Below are positions 1-8,187 of a stretch of 64,000 nt of DNA, piece after piece (position 1 is the stretch's first letter; each line of letters opens with the position of its first letter). The position numbers were made by a program, and so were the translations under genes. The DNA lies in NCBI GenBank assembly GCA_965200685.1, contig OZ241379.1, positions 124,001 to 188,000 on the forward strand, given 5' to 3'. The DNA comes from Bin5 sp965200685 (GTDB lineage: Bacteria > Chloroflexota > Anaerolineae > Caldilineales > Caldilineaceae). The notes below the pieces were generated by a model that worked only from the letters and a program-made list of their open reading frames with translations, had not been told where the DNA came from and ran no database searches.

Positions 1-646
1 CCCCCTGTGCATAGACGGTCTGGGGAATCGAATCGATCCACCAGTTGATCAGATCGAAGTGGTGGGTGGCCTTGTGGACCAGCAGGCCGCCGGATTTGTC
101 CTTTTCCCTATGCCAGCGGCGGAAGTAATCGGCCCCATGGCGGGTATCCAATACCCAAGAAAAATCAACATGACGAGGGCGCCCCACCACCCCCTGGATC
201 ACCAATTCCCGCACTTTCGTGGCTATAGGTGTGTAGCGATAGTTGAACGTCACCCGCAGGGAGCGGCCTGTCTTCTCTATTGTTTCAAAGATCTGGCGAG
301 CTTTGGCATCATCTGTAGTCATGGGCTTTTCGGTGATGGCATCGCAGCCTAGTTCCATGGCCCGGCAGATGTACTGGTGATGGGTGGCGTCCATCGTGGT
401 GACGATGACCACATGCGGCTTCGTCTGCGCGATCATGCGGTCGAAGTCGTCTGCATGAAACGTAGGCAGCGCACCTCCGCCATGTTCCTGAATCTTCTGG
501 TTGTACCAATCCATCCGTGTCTGGCTCAGATCACAGAGACCTACCAGTTCGTTCCATGCGGCGTATTCGCCCACAAGCGCGCGAATATACATAGCGGCAC
601 GTCCGCCCGTCCCAACAAGTGCATAGCGACGTTTGGCAGAAGTCAC
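1..646 (-). CDS. Gfo/Idh/MocA-family oxidoreductase (3' part outside window)
   Basis: NAD(P)-dependent sugar or inositol dehydrogenase family, cytoplasmic. The visible 215 residues contain the N-terminal Rossmann fold with nucleotide-binding GTGGRA at residues 12-17 and the family signature EKP at 106-108 (context AITEKPM), then the start of the C-terminal alpha/beta domain with the KATHHFD segment. The start is GTG at 646, preceded by AAGGAA about 9 bases upstream. No ATG gives this reading frame, so simple ATG-based gene calls will miss it. The C-terminus lies beyond position 1. It faces the same way as the sulfatase and aldolase genes upstream of it and probably oxidises a sugar released in that pathway; the substrate cannot be told from sequence. 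Confidence 0.85.
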   Translation of the reverse strand, partial: MTSAKRRYALVGTGGRAAMYIRALVGEYAAWNELVGLCDLSQTRMDWYNQKIQEHGGGALPTFHADDFDRMIAQTKPHVVIVTTMDATHHQYICRAMELGCDAITEKPMTTDDAKARQIFETIEKTGRSLRVTFNYRYTPIATKVRELVIQGVVGRPRHVDFSWVLDTRHGADYFRRWHREKDKSGGLLVHKATHHFDLINWWIDSIPQTVYAQG

Positions 647-771
647 GAGAAAAATTCCTTTCACTGTCTACAATACCGGTAGCCACCCCATGCCGGAATC
701 CATCAGTTTGCATTGTGATCATATCAAAGGGATTGATCCATATGCACTCCAAGTATACTACTTTTATGCAG

Positions 772-2262
772 TTAAACAAACGGCAGCGTAGAACTCTGAT
801 CGAGTGGCGGGGGTGGCCAGTGTAGACCCCGTTGGCCGGAGAGAGCCCGGTTGCTGGTCGGTTGCCACTCTCGTTCGGGTAGGCCGACCAGCGTACCATT
901 ATGCAGCCATTCTTGGTCGCTACCATAAAGCTCGTCCAGCAGGAGCGCGGTCAGCTGTTGGCGCACAGATGCATGCTGCTGCGACTCGCTCAAATCCTGC
1001 AGCTCCAGGGGGTCGGCATCCATATCGAAAAGATGGAAACGGTTGCCGGTTGGATAGTAGATCAGTTTGTACTGGGCCTGCCGGATCATGCGGGTGGCCA
1101 TGGGCCCTTCGCCCACTTCCCCATAGAAATAGGGCCGCCGCTCGTCCCCTACCATGGACAGCCCTGCAACGCTCTCAGGAATCGGGATGCCGGCCAAGTC
1201 AAGAAGCGTGGGCATGACATCCTGCCAGCCGACAAGGCGGTCGTCTTGGCTGCCGGGGGACGTGCGTTCATCACCGACCGGGCCGAGCAGCAGCATGGGA
1301 ATATTGGCGGCGTTCTCATAAAAGAGCCGCTTGGCCCACATGCCATGATGGCCCAGCATATCCCCATGATCGCTGGTGAAACAGATGATGGTGTTGTCCA
1401 GCAGTTGCTCTTCCCGCAGGGTACCGATGACGCGCCGCAACTGGTGGTCAATATGGGTACAGAGCGCGTAAAAGGCCCGGAGAATGCTCTGTATTTCATC
1501 AGGAGCGAAATTACTGCCGTAGCGTTGGTGAATCACCTGCAGAGGATAGGGCAATTCTGCAAAGTCCTGCGTCCATATGCCCCGTTCCGGCTGTGGAATG
1601 TGGATATCCCGGTACAGATTATAGTACGATTCCAGCGGGACCAGCGGTGGATGGGGATGGCAGTAGGAGAGGAACCAGAAAGCGGGCCGGGTCGGATCCC
1701 GACGGCGGATCATGCGGCACATCTGCTCGGTAGCCCAGTTGGTGACATGGGTCTCCTGCGGCAGATGCCAGGGCCGGTGGATGTACTCGTTGTTGCCCAT
1801 GCCATGGGCAAATGAACGGCCCAGATAGCCCTTCTCCCCCATCCAGATCTCGTAATCGTCAATCGCACCCAGGCCTGGGCGGCCTTCCTCGGCCAGAATC
1901 ACATCATCAAACCCGATGCGGTCCCGCTGGGGATAGACGTGCAATTTGCCCACCGCGTAGGCCTGATAGCCCGCGTCCTGAAAGGTCTGGGCCAGCGTAG
2001 GCAGTTGAGGCATAGGGGCTTTCACTTGGAAGGTGCGGTCACCATGGATGCGAGGTGGGGTAGCGGTCATCAATGTGCGGCGGGCCGGTATACAGACCGG
2101 GCACTCCGCGTAGCAATTTGTGTAGCGCACCCCTGCAGCGGCCAGGCTGTCCAACGTTGGCGTGCGGATGGCCCTATGGCCGGCCGCGCCCAACAAGGAA
2201 GCCGGCCAGTGATCGGTAGAGATAAGCAGGCAAGAAGGTTGATTCTGCGCTTGGGAAGGCAT
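772..2262 (-). CDS. Type I (formylglycine) sulfatase
   Basis: Alkaline-phosphatase-superfamily sulfatase that hydrolyses sulfate esters, 496 aa. The formylglycine motif is CIPAR at residues 57-61, with Ala in place of the usual Ser but the Cys and Arg intact. The N-terminal metal-binding segment is STDHWP and the second metal cluster is SDHGDMLGHHG. The reading frame extends upstream to 2385, but the Met at 2262 (MPSQAQNQ) starts the conserved domain and lies just after the stop of the aldolase gene at 2273, so I prefer it. A maturase (formylglycine-generating enzyme) is needed and is not encoded in this window. No clear signal peptide is seen, so the substrate is probably a small imported sulfated sugar. 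Confidence 0.93.
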   Translation of the reverse strand: MPSQAQNQPSCLLISTDHWPASLLGAAGHRAIRTPTLDSLAAAGVRYTNCYAECPVCIPARRTLMTATPPRIHGDRTFQVKAPMPQLPTLAQTFQDAGYQAYAVGKLHVYPQRDRIGFDDVILAEEGRPGLGAIDDYEIWMGEKGYLGRSFAHGMGNNEYIHRPWHLPQETHVTNWATEQMCRMIRRRDPTRPAFWFLSYCHPHPPLVPLESYYNLYRDIHIPQPERGIWTQDFAELPYPLQVIHQRYGSNFAPDEIQSILRAFYALCTHIDHQLRRVIGTLREEQLLDNTIICFTSDHGDMLGHHGMWAKRLFYENAANIPMLLLGPVGDERTSPGSQDDRLVGWQDVMPTLLDLAGIPIPESVAGLSMVGDERRPYFYGEVGEGPMATRMIRQAQYKLIYYPTGNRFHLFDMDADPLELQDLSESQQHASVRQQLTALLLDELYGSDQEWLHNGTLVGLPEREWQPTSNRALSGQRGLHWPPPPLDQSSTLPFV

Positions 2263-2272
2263 GGGAACTCCG

Positions 2273-3229
2273 TTAGTGATAGTCGGCCAAATCGGCAATC
2301 GCCGCTTGCACCTCCTGGCGGATGGACTTGGGGACGGGTGGGTTGAAGGGGGCCCCATCGCCGCCATCAATGTCGTCAAAGCCACTCAGGGCCATAGCTG
2401 CGATGACCGCCGAATAGTTGTACTTGCGCCCATCCCGGAAGCGCAGCTCCTCCAAGGCCGCAATGGCATCCTCTACCCGCTGGGATTCGGCGTGATCTCC
2501 GGCGCGCTGGGCATTGTTGATGGCATCGGACGCCTTGGCATAGACTACAGCAATGCCGGAGGTGTGGCCTTTGCTGCCCAGCCGGGAGGCCTGGGTGCTG
2601 CGGTCGCCGATGCCCCAGATAACCAGGCCCTTGTCGCCGATCTCCCGCACCAGAGGCTCTACATCTGCTTCGCCGGTCCCCACTTTCACACCGACAAATT
2701 GTTCCGAATCCCGCAAGAGCTGCGCCACCTGGGGCAGATCCCGGCTGTCCTTGAAGTAGTAGAGGAAGCGAGCACCACAATGGTCGTCCATCTCCTCAGC
2801 GAAAGCCATGAATTCATTGTACATGCCATCAGGGTTGTAGACACCGCCCAAGGGCATGAGCAGATAGACGTCCGGCGGACGTTGCAGGGCAGCAAGTTCG
2901 CTGACGAGTTCCCTGGCTTCCGAGAGGGGATTGGGCAGCACGCCTGCCACGTAAACACCCTCATCCCCCATGGCGCGGGTGGTCATGTCAACTAGGCGGA
3001 CATGCTCGGCCCGGCTCATCTGGTGAACCGGGCTAGTGCCGGCAATGGAAATAACCCGAGGACGGTTGTCATTCAGGCTGTTGCTCTGCAGCAGATAGCG
3101 TACATTCTTGATGTGCGCGTCATCATCAATGCGGCCGGCCCGGTAGGGCACGGCCGGAATGGCGGTCACGCCTTCCAGCGCGGACAATAGCTCTGCGGTC
3201 GATAGGTGGGCTTTGCTGGCGAGGTTCAT
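2273..3229 (-). CDS. Dihydrodipicolinate synthase / N-acetylneuraminate lyase family aldolase
   Basis: Class I Schiff-base aldolase of the DapA/NanA family, 318 aa. The expected Schiff-base lysine is K182 in FVGVKVGTG, and the catalytic tyrosine is one of Y157/Y158 in FLYYFKDS. The N-terminal segment GVTAIPAVPYR is where DapA has GTPF. Members of this family outside lysine synthesis cleave or dehydrate 2-keto-3-deoxy sugar acids, and that role fits the adjoining enolase-superfamily dehydratase, oxidoreductase and sulfatases. Its stop is 10 bases before the next sulfatase start, so the genes are probably co-transcribed. A housekeeping DapA role is less likely given this context. Confidence 0.85.
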   Translation of the reverse strand: MNLASKAHLSTAELLSALEGVTAIPAVPYRAGRIDDDAHIKNVRYLLQSNSLNDNRPRVISIAGTSPVHQMSRAEHVRLVDMTTRAMGDEGVYVAGVLPNPLSEARELVSELAALQRPPDVYLLMPLGGVYNPDGMYNEFMAFAEEMDDHCGARFLYYFKDSRDLPQVAQLLRDSEQFVGVKVGTGEADVEPLVREIGDKGLVIWGIGDRSTQASRLGSKGHTSGIAVVYAKASDAINNAQRAGDHAESQRVEDAIAALEELRFRDGRKYNYSAVIAAMALSGFDDIDGGDGAPFNPPVPKSIRQEVQAAIADLADYH

Positions 3230-3305
3230 AGCAGCTCCTTATGCGGTCAGGATTCTATGGATGAAAGGATGGATACTATCCTGCGGTTCGGTACGCGGGC
3301 ATACG

Positions 3306-4472
3306 TTACACGCCGTATTCTACCACAGCCACCCGCTTCCGGTCCACCCATTCCCAGTTGATCGCCACGCCCAACCCCGGCCCTTGGGGGATCGACACAT
3401 GGCCCTGCGGGTCGATTGCCTCTAGATCGTCTTGATAGTCAATATAGAGATTGGCGGCATGGCTGGCCGGGGCTTTGGGATGCAGCAGGCCCATCTCGTA
3501 GTAGTTTGTGTTGCGGATGGCGGCCATACATTGGCGTTGGGCTGGGCCGGGGCCATGGAATTCGATGTCGATGCCCAAGGCTTCGCAGGCATGGGCCAGC
3601 TTCATGACGCCGGTAATGCCATCATAGCCCACATCCCCGCGCACGTAATCTGTGGCATCGGCGAGCGCGAAGTCGATGTGCGGCTCTAAGGAGCGCACAT
3701 GCTCCGTCTGTAGGATCGGCGTCTTGATGAGCTGGCGCAACTTGCGGTGGGCGAACTGGGAGATCCCTCCATCTCGGTAGGGATCTTCGTACCAGAAAAA
3801 GCGGTTCTCATCGCAGGCCCAGCCCACCTTCACTGCATCGCCAAAGGTGACCAGCTCGCAGGCCGGGTCCAGCATCAGATCCATTGTATCGCCGACACGC
3901 TGCCCCACAGCATGGACGTTCGCCACCTCCTGGCTGACAGGTGCCCGGCCCCAGCCGTGGATCTTGAAGGCCGGGTAGCCCAAGTCCAAACACTGTTCCG
4001 CGAAATCGGCGAAAGCTTCCGGCGAGGAGAGGCCATCCGGCTGGTGGTCGCCATGATAGGTGCTGGCGTAACAGGGAATGCTGGTCTTGTAGCCGCCCAA
4101 TAGCTTGTAGATCGGCTGGTCATAGAGCTTGCCGGCGATGTCCCACAGCGCGATGTCAATGGGGGCCAGGCCGATGCGGGCTACCTGGCGCAGCGCGCGC
4201 TTCACCTCCGTGTAGATCAGCTCCCGCTCCAAGGCACTGCGGCCAATGAGAAAATGAGCGAAGAGGGGAATCGTCGAAAATTCGGCTGCGCGGCCGCCGG
4301 CGTACTCGCCCACAATGCCCTGGTCCGTCTCAATCCGCAGGATATTCCCCCGCTGGGAGATGCGGTTGCCCGGCTCGTAGACGAGATTAAAGCCATTGTA
4401 ATCCGTGCCAAGATTCTCCATCTCAAACTGATATTCATGTACTTCAATTTTGGTGATGATTGGGTCGGCCAT
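3306..4472 (-). CDS. Enolase-superfamily dehydratase (mandelate racemase group)
   Basis: 388-aa sugar-acid dehydratase or racemase acting by Mg-assisted proton abstraction. Visible catalytic elements are K170 in FKIHGWG, metal ligands D202 (LMLDPA), E229 (WYEDP) and E257 (QTEHV), and a likely Asp-His dyad D280 (VRGD) and H306 (IEFHGPG). This places it in the mandelate racemase subgroup, with Lys-x-His instead of Lys-x-Lys. The N-terminal capping domain (about 1-130) is complete. It lies between the Rieske gene and the DapA-like aldolase on the same strand. I infer dehydration of an aldonate or uronate to a 2-keto-3-deoxy acid that the aldolase then cleaves. Confidence 0.88.
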   Translation of the reverse strand: MADPIITKIEVHEYQFEMENLGTDYNGFNLVYEPGNRISQRGNILRIETDQGIVGEYAGGRAAEFSTIPLFAHFLIGRSALERELIYTEVKRALRQVARIGLAPIDIALWDIAGKLYDQPIYKLLGGYKTSIPCYASTYHGDHQPDGLSSPEAFADFAEQCLDLGYPAFKIHGWGRAPVSQEVANVHAVGQRVGDTMDLMLDPACELVTFGDAVKVGWACDENRFFWYEDPYRDGGISQFAHRKLRQLIKTPILQTEHVRSLEPHIDFALADATDYVRGDVGYDGITGVMKLAHACEALGIDIEFHGPGPAQRQCMAAIRNTNYYEMGLLHPKAPASHAANLYIDYQDDLEAIDPQGHVSIPQGPGLGVAINWEWVDRKRVAVVEYGV

Positions 4473-4527
4473 GATCCTCCTCCTAGATGATGGGCAAACG
4501 ATTGCCTTGGTGAGGCTTCGGGGATTC

Positions 4528-4926
4528 CTACGCGTGCAGCACTACCCACCCATCCTCGACCGTCACATCAAATTTTTCGACCGATGGATCTTCTTGCGGC
4601 TGCTCAACCGTCACATCGTAGGTTTTGACCCGCAGTTTGTGGGGATTAAAGATCGAACGCCCGTTGGTGATATCAAACTCCCAGCCATGCCAAGGGCAGC
4701 GCAGAATTTCACCATCTTTGCGCCAGATGAACTCACCCGGCTGGCTAGGCTGTGTTGTGCCGGTGATGATGCCACGGCAGAGAGGCGCGCCCTGATGCGG
4801 GCAGAGGTTCCGCAGCGCGTAGTAGTCACCATGGACATTAAACACCCCGATTGAGCGGCCCACTTCAACGATTTTGCATTCGCCGGGCCCCAACTCACTG
4901 ACCCGACAGATGATATGGCGAGGCAT
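4528..4926 (-). CDS. Rieske [2Fe-2S] ferredoxin-like protein
   Basis: Small soluble Rieske protein, 132 aa. Cluster ligands are C42 and H44 in LCPHQG and C77 and H80 in CPWHGWEF, spaced as in dioxygenase-type ferredoxins. It could carry electrons for a ring-hydroxylating or demethylating oxygenase, but no oxygenase is encoded beside it. An insertion between the two ligand loops (TGTTQPSQPGEF) and a C-terminal tail ending DGWVVLHA are visible. It heads the minus-strand run that continues with the enolase-type dehydratase. No membrane anchor or Tat signal is seen, so a bc1-type Rieske subunit is unlikely. Confidence 0.9.
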   Translation of the reverse strand: MPRHIICRVSELGPGECKIVEVGRSIGVFNVHGDYYALRNLCPHQGAPLCRGIITGTTQPSQPGEFIWRKDGEILRCPWHGWEFDITNGRSIFNPHKLRVKTYDVTVEQPQEDPSVEKFDVTVEDGWVVLHA

Positions 4927-5023
4927 AAACTCTCTCCCTGAACTGCAATGGCCATAGGAGTGTACTGGTCACTGATGTGGGGGGTATTCCTGTACATCCT
5001 AAAGGTGTTCGCTTACCACTGTT

Positions 5024-6427
5024 TCAGTACGGCCAGGTCCGTGGCCGCGGTCTCTCGGCAGCCAGCAATTTGCAGCTTAACTGATGGCGAACAGCGGCCA
5101 AATCGGCCGCGTACGCTGCGTCCCCGGCCACGTCCCGATAGTCGCCCCATTCTGCCGACAGATCATAGAGATGCTCTGTGCCATGGGCGTGGAGAACATA
5201 GCGGAAACGTTCTGTACGTAACGATTTCCAGCCGCTGTGCTCGGTCAGAGCAGTCCCTGCCCCATCTATAGCCCCTGCCGGGTCGTCCTGCAGCCGAGCC
5301 AGTAAGGAACGTCCTTGCAGATGGGGTGGAACCTGAATCCCTGCCAGGTCCAAGAGCGTGGGCAACACATCCAAGGCCTCGGTCAGGCCGGAATCAATGT
5401 GAGCAGGGGCGGTATTGCCCGGTACCCGCATCAGCAAGGGAACTCGACTACACTGGTCGTGGGCTGGATAGCCCTTACCGTAACGCTGATGCTCGCCTAG
5501 CCACTCGCCGTGATCTGAGGTGAAGACGACGACCGTCTCGTCAGCCATGCCCATCTCCGCCAAGGCATCTAGCATGCGGCCCACGTGGTAGTCCACTTCG
5601 CTGACTTGCCCGTAGTAGCCCTGTCGGGCCAGCCGCAGTTCCTCGTCGGAAAATGTTGACGCTTCCGCGGGGAAGGTTGGCAGCCGCAATGTCTTAGGGT
5701 CATAGAGATCAAAATACTGTTGCGGGGCCACCCAAGGCGAATGGGGGGAATAGATGCCGGCAATACAGAGGAACGGCTGGCCGCTGCGGGCCTGCTGGCG
5801 CATGAATTCAATCGACTGCTCAGCCACAAACGCCGTATGGGTTACATCATCCCGGCAGCGGCTGGGGATAGGCCGCTTGGGGAAGCGTTCGGCTGGGTGC
5901 TGGATCGTGTCCTGCACCTCCATGACCTCGTACCAGACTTCTGTCAACAGTGCCAATCCAACACTGAGATAGGGAAGCTGGTCAGGTGCGACCCGGCCCA
6001 CCCAGGCCTGGTAGGCGTCCTCATAGGTGCCCGGCTCATCAGAGATCTCCAATACATCAAAGCCATAGGATGGATGATAGGTGCGGTGGTCCCGGTTGGC
6101 GTGGGGTTGAAAATGAAGTTTGCCGATGTTGGCCGAGCGATAGCCGTAGGGGGCCAGCAGCCGCGGCAGAGTCACTGTATCTTCCGGCACGGGCACACCC
6201 ATGTGGGTGATACCGAGAGTGGACGGATATTGGCCGCTGAGAAAGCTCAAACGGCTCGGCATACACACAGGATTTTGTACAAAGCAATGGTCGAAATTGA
6301 CGCTTTCACTCGCCAATCTGTCCAGACAAGGAGTGTGAATGTCCGGGTTGCCATTGGCAGCCAAAGCATCCCAGCGTTGTTGGTCTGTGTAGATGATCAG
6401 GAAATTGGGGCGGCGCATAGGAATCAT
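5024..6427 (-). CDS. Type I (formylglycine) sulfatase
   Basis: 467-aa sulfatase. The N-terminal metal site is YTDQQRWD (residues 13-20), the formylglycine motif is CMPSR at 55-59 with context FVQNPVCMPSR, and the second metal site is TSDHGEWLGEH. The domain is complete to the C-terminal subdomain (LYDLSAEWGDYRDV). The start could also be the Met at 6418 (MRRPNFLII). It belongs to the tandem sulfatase series on this strand and is clearly divergent from its neighbours, so the paralogues probably differ in substrate. No signal peptide is evident. Confidence 0.94.
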   Translation of the reverse strand: MIPMRRPNFLIIYTDQQRWDALAANGNPDIHTPCLDRLASESVNFDHCFVQNPVCMPSRLSFLSGQYPSTLGITHMGVPVPEDTVTLPRLLAPYGYRSANIGKLHFQPHANRDHRTYHPSYGFDVLEISDEPGTYEDAYQAWVGRVAPDQLPYLSVGLALLTEVWYEVMEVQDTIQHPAERFPKRPIPSRCRDDVTHTAFVAEQSIEFMRQQARSGQPFLCIAGIYSPHSPWVAPQQYFDLYDPKTLRLPTFPAEASTFSDEELRLARQGYYGQVSEVDYHVGRMLDALAEMGMADETVVVFTSDHGEWLGEHQRYGKGYPAHDQCSRVPLLMRVPGNTAPAHIDSGLTEALDVLPTLLDLAGIQVPPHLQGRSLLARLQDDPAGAIDGAGTALTEHSGWKSLRTERFRYVLHAHGTEHLYDLSAEWGDYRDVAGDAAYAADLAAVRHQLSCKLLAAERPRPRTWPY

Positions 6428-6487
6428 CTCGTCAAGGGTGTCGGTTGTGGGCAGTGCCTGCTGTTACACATCCACTGGTCACTGCGC

Positions 6488-7891
6488 TTAAAATGGTCGG
6501 GTCTGAGGCGGCCCAGTATCAATGGCAAAGGCCAGGGCATCAAAATTGCGGCGCATCAGGTCAAAACGGATCTCCCCATAGGCCGGGTCGTCCCAACGGT
6601 TGTCGAATTCGCCGGGGTCTTCTTGCAGGTCGTAGAGTTCCCCTTGCATATGGCCGTGGTAGACGACGATCTTGTAGCGATTGTCCCGGTACATCGTGGC
6701 ATAGCTCCCTTCGTACTGGTTCCGTTCTGGGATGTCCGGATTCAATGCCCGGTAGTATTCACAACGCACAAACGCGCGCTGCTGGTGCGGCGACACTTCC
6801 CCGCGCAAGATCGGCAGCAGCGAACGGCCCTGCATGCCGGCCGGCACAGATGTCCCTGCTAGGCCCAGCAGGGTCGGCGCGATATCGATCAATTCCACCA
6901 GGGCATCGCTGACCAGACCGGCCTCAAAGTGACCGGGCCAACTCAAAATAAGAGGTACCCGCACCAATCCTTCATAGAAGCGGCAGCCCTTCAGCAGCAG
7001 GCCGTGGTCCCCCAGCATTTCACCGTGATCGCTGCTGAAAACAATGACCGTATTCTCCCGCTGGCCAGTCTCCTCTAGTATATCCAACAGCCGCCCAATG
7101 TTCTCGTCAATGAGTTCGATCATAGCGTAATAGGCGGCGATGACCTCCTGGGCGTTGAATTGGGCCGGCACCCGGGCCGGGTTCTGAAAATCCCCAGGAA
7201 TCCCTGCTTGGGTAGTCAGATCGCTCTCCCGGAAGAGCGGCCCCGGCACTTTGTCCGGCTGGTAGCGGTCCCGATATTCCTGGGGCGGATCAAAGGGCGC
7301 ATGGGGGTCGAAGACATTGACACTCATCAGCCAAGGGCCTGTACGCCTCTTCTCCGTGATGAAATCGATGGCTCGCTCGGTACACCAAGTGGTCTGGTGT
7401 AGCTCTGGGGGAATCGACGCGGGGTCTTCCCGCAGGTCCCGCAGAGTATAGCCTTGAATGGCCAGCCAGTCCGCGTAGGCATGGCCCGAAGGGTAGCGGT
7501 CGGCCGGGTCATGGCTCCACTGAAAGACTCGATAGCCATCTTCCTGGGGCCGTGGTTCCTCCCGCTCGCATGCGCCGGCCAAATGGAGCTTACCGGCCAG
7601 CCCGCAATCATAGCCAGTATCGGCCAGCAGTTTTGTCACAAGGGGTGCGCCTTCGCCCCACACCTCATTGCCATTCATACACGCATGGATGGTACTGGGA
7701 TAGCGTCCGCTCAGAAAGCTGGCTCGGCTCGGTGTACAGATGGGGCTTTGGCAGAAGGCATGGGTAAAGGCCACCCCTTCGGCCACCAACCGGTCCAGGT
7801 TCGGTGTGTGGATGTGAGGATTGCCCAAGGCGTGAATCGTATCAAAGCGCTGCTGGTCCGTGCAAAACCAAAGAATATTGGGGCGGGTCAT
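6488..7891 (-). CDS. Type I (formylglycine) sulfatase
   Basis: 467-aa sulfatase with FCTDQQRFD near the N-terminus, formylglycine motif CTPSR at residues 52-56, and SSDHGEMLGDHG as the second metal cluster. Its ATG at 7891 overlaps the stop of the truncated sulfatase fragment upstream in an ATGA arrangement, so translation may be coupled. The C-terminal region ends with a tyrosine-rich EYYRALNPDIPE segment and LYDLQEDPGEFDN, typical of the family. It forms part of the catabolic cluster and shares no frameshift or other damage. Confidence 0.94.
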   Translation of the reverse strand: MTRPNILWFCTDQQRFDTIHALGNPHIHTPNLDRLVAEGVAFTHAFCQSPICTPSRASFLSGRYPSTIHACMNGNEVWGEGAPLVTKLLADTGYDCGLAGKLHLAGACEREEPRPQEDGYRVFQWSHDPADRYPSGHAYADWLAIQGYTLRDLREDPASIPPELHQTTWCTERAIDFITEKRRTGPWLMSVNVFDPHAPFDPPQEYRDRYQPDKVPGPLFRESDLTTQAGIPGDFQNPARVPAQFNAQEVIAAYYAMIELIDENIGRLLDILEETGQRENTVIVFSSDHGEMLGDHGLLLKGCRFYEGLVRVPLILSWPGHFEAGLVSDALVELIDIAPTLLGLAGTSVPAGMQGRSLLPILRGEVSPHQQRAFVRCEYYRALNPDIPERNQYEGSYATMYRDNRYKIVVYHGHMQGELYDLQEDPGEFDNRWDDPAYGEIRFDLMRRNFDALAFAIDTGPPQTRPF

Positions 7892-8067
7892 GGCTCATAC
7901 CGAATACGGGAAGGTACGGGACAATCGCCATAGGCAGGGCTGCAATTGGCCCCTTCCCGTGTCAGATGATCGAAGTGGAGGGTACGCATGAAGGATGGCG
8001 CGGCATCCCCAGCCGTATCAAAACGCTGTTGGTCGGTGGTGATCAGTACAATATGTGGTCGGTCCAT
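7888..8067 (-). pseudogene. Truncated sulfatase N-terminus (remnant)
   Basis: 59 residues that align with the first part of a sulfatase: MDRPHIVLITTDQQRFDTAG carries the N-terminal metal site, and the sequence then ends shortly after DCPVPSR (residues 48-54). The formylglycine motif is damaged. Intact neighbours read PxCxPSR, whereas here the segment is CPVPSR, with the modifiable Cys-x-Pro spacing lost. The frame stops four residues later, where it overlaps the next sulfatase start. I read it as the leftover of a tandem sulfatase duplication followed by deletion. An upstream extension of the frame to 8142 is not family-like. Confidence 0.7.
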
Positions 8068-8136
8068 GGGAAGCACACCAGCGGTTTGTGAGCCGTGGTC
8101 AATAAAACATGTAGCCTTTGCAATGAGCCACAGGCC

Positions 8137-8152
8137 TGTCATAGCCTAGGAT
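8137..8152. repeat. 16-bp inverted repeat, left copy, outside hsdR
   Basis: The sequence TGTCATAGCCTAGGAT occurs here and as its exact reverse complement at 12791-12806. The pair encloses hsdR and the unknown gene. It contains the core TCATAGYCTAKGATA that also appears in the 43-bp direct repeats at 12726 and 14642, so it belongs to a family of junction elements. Confidence 0.75.
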
Positions 8153-8187
8153 ACTACGATTTCCGGGGCGCGTCAAACGCTCCACAA

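Noticed and set aside
901..1815. Long plus-strand open frame antisense to the first sulfatase (304 codons)
   Set aside because: It mirrors the codon pattern of the real minus-strand gene and shows no family motif.
2261..2995. Plus-strand open frame antisense to the DapA-like gene
   Set aside because: Shadow of the aldolase; no recognisable domain.
5720..6862. 380-codon plus-strand open frame across two sulfatase genes
   Set aside because: Spans antisense of two clear sulfatases and has no conserved motifs.
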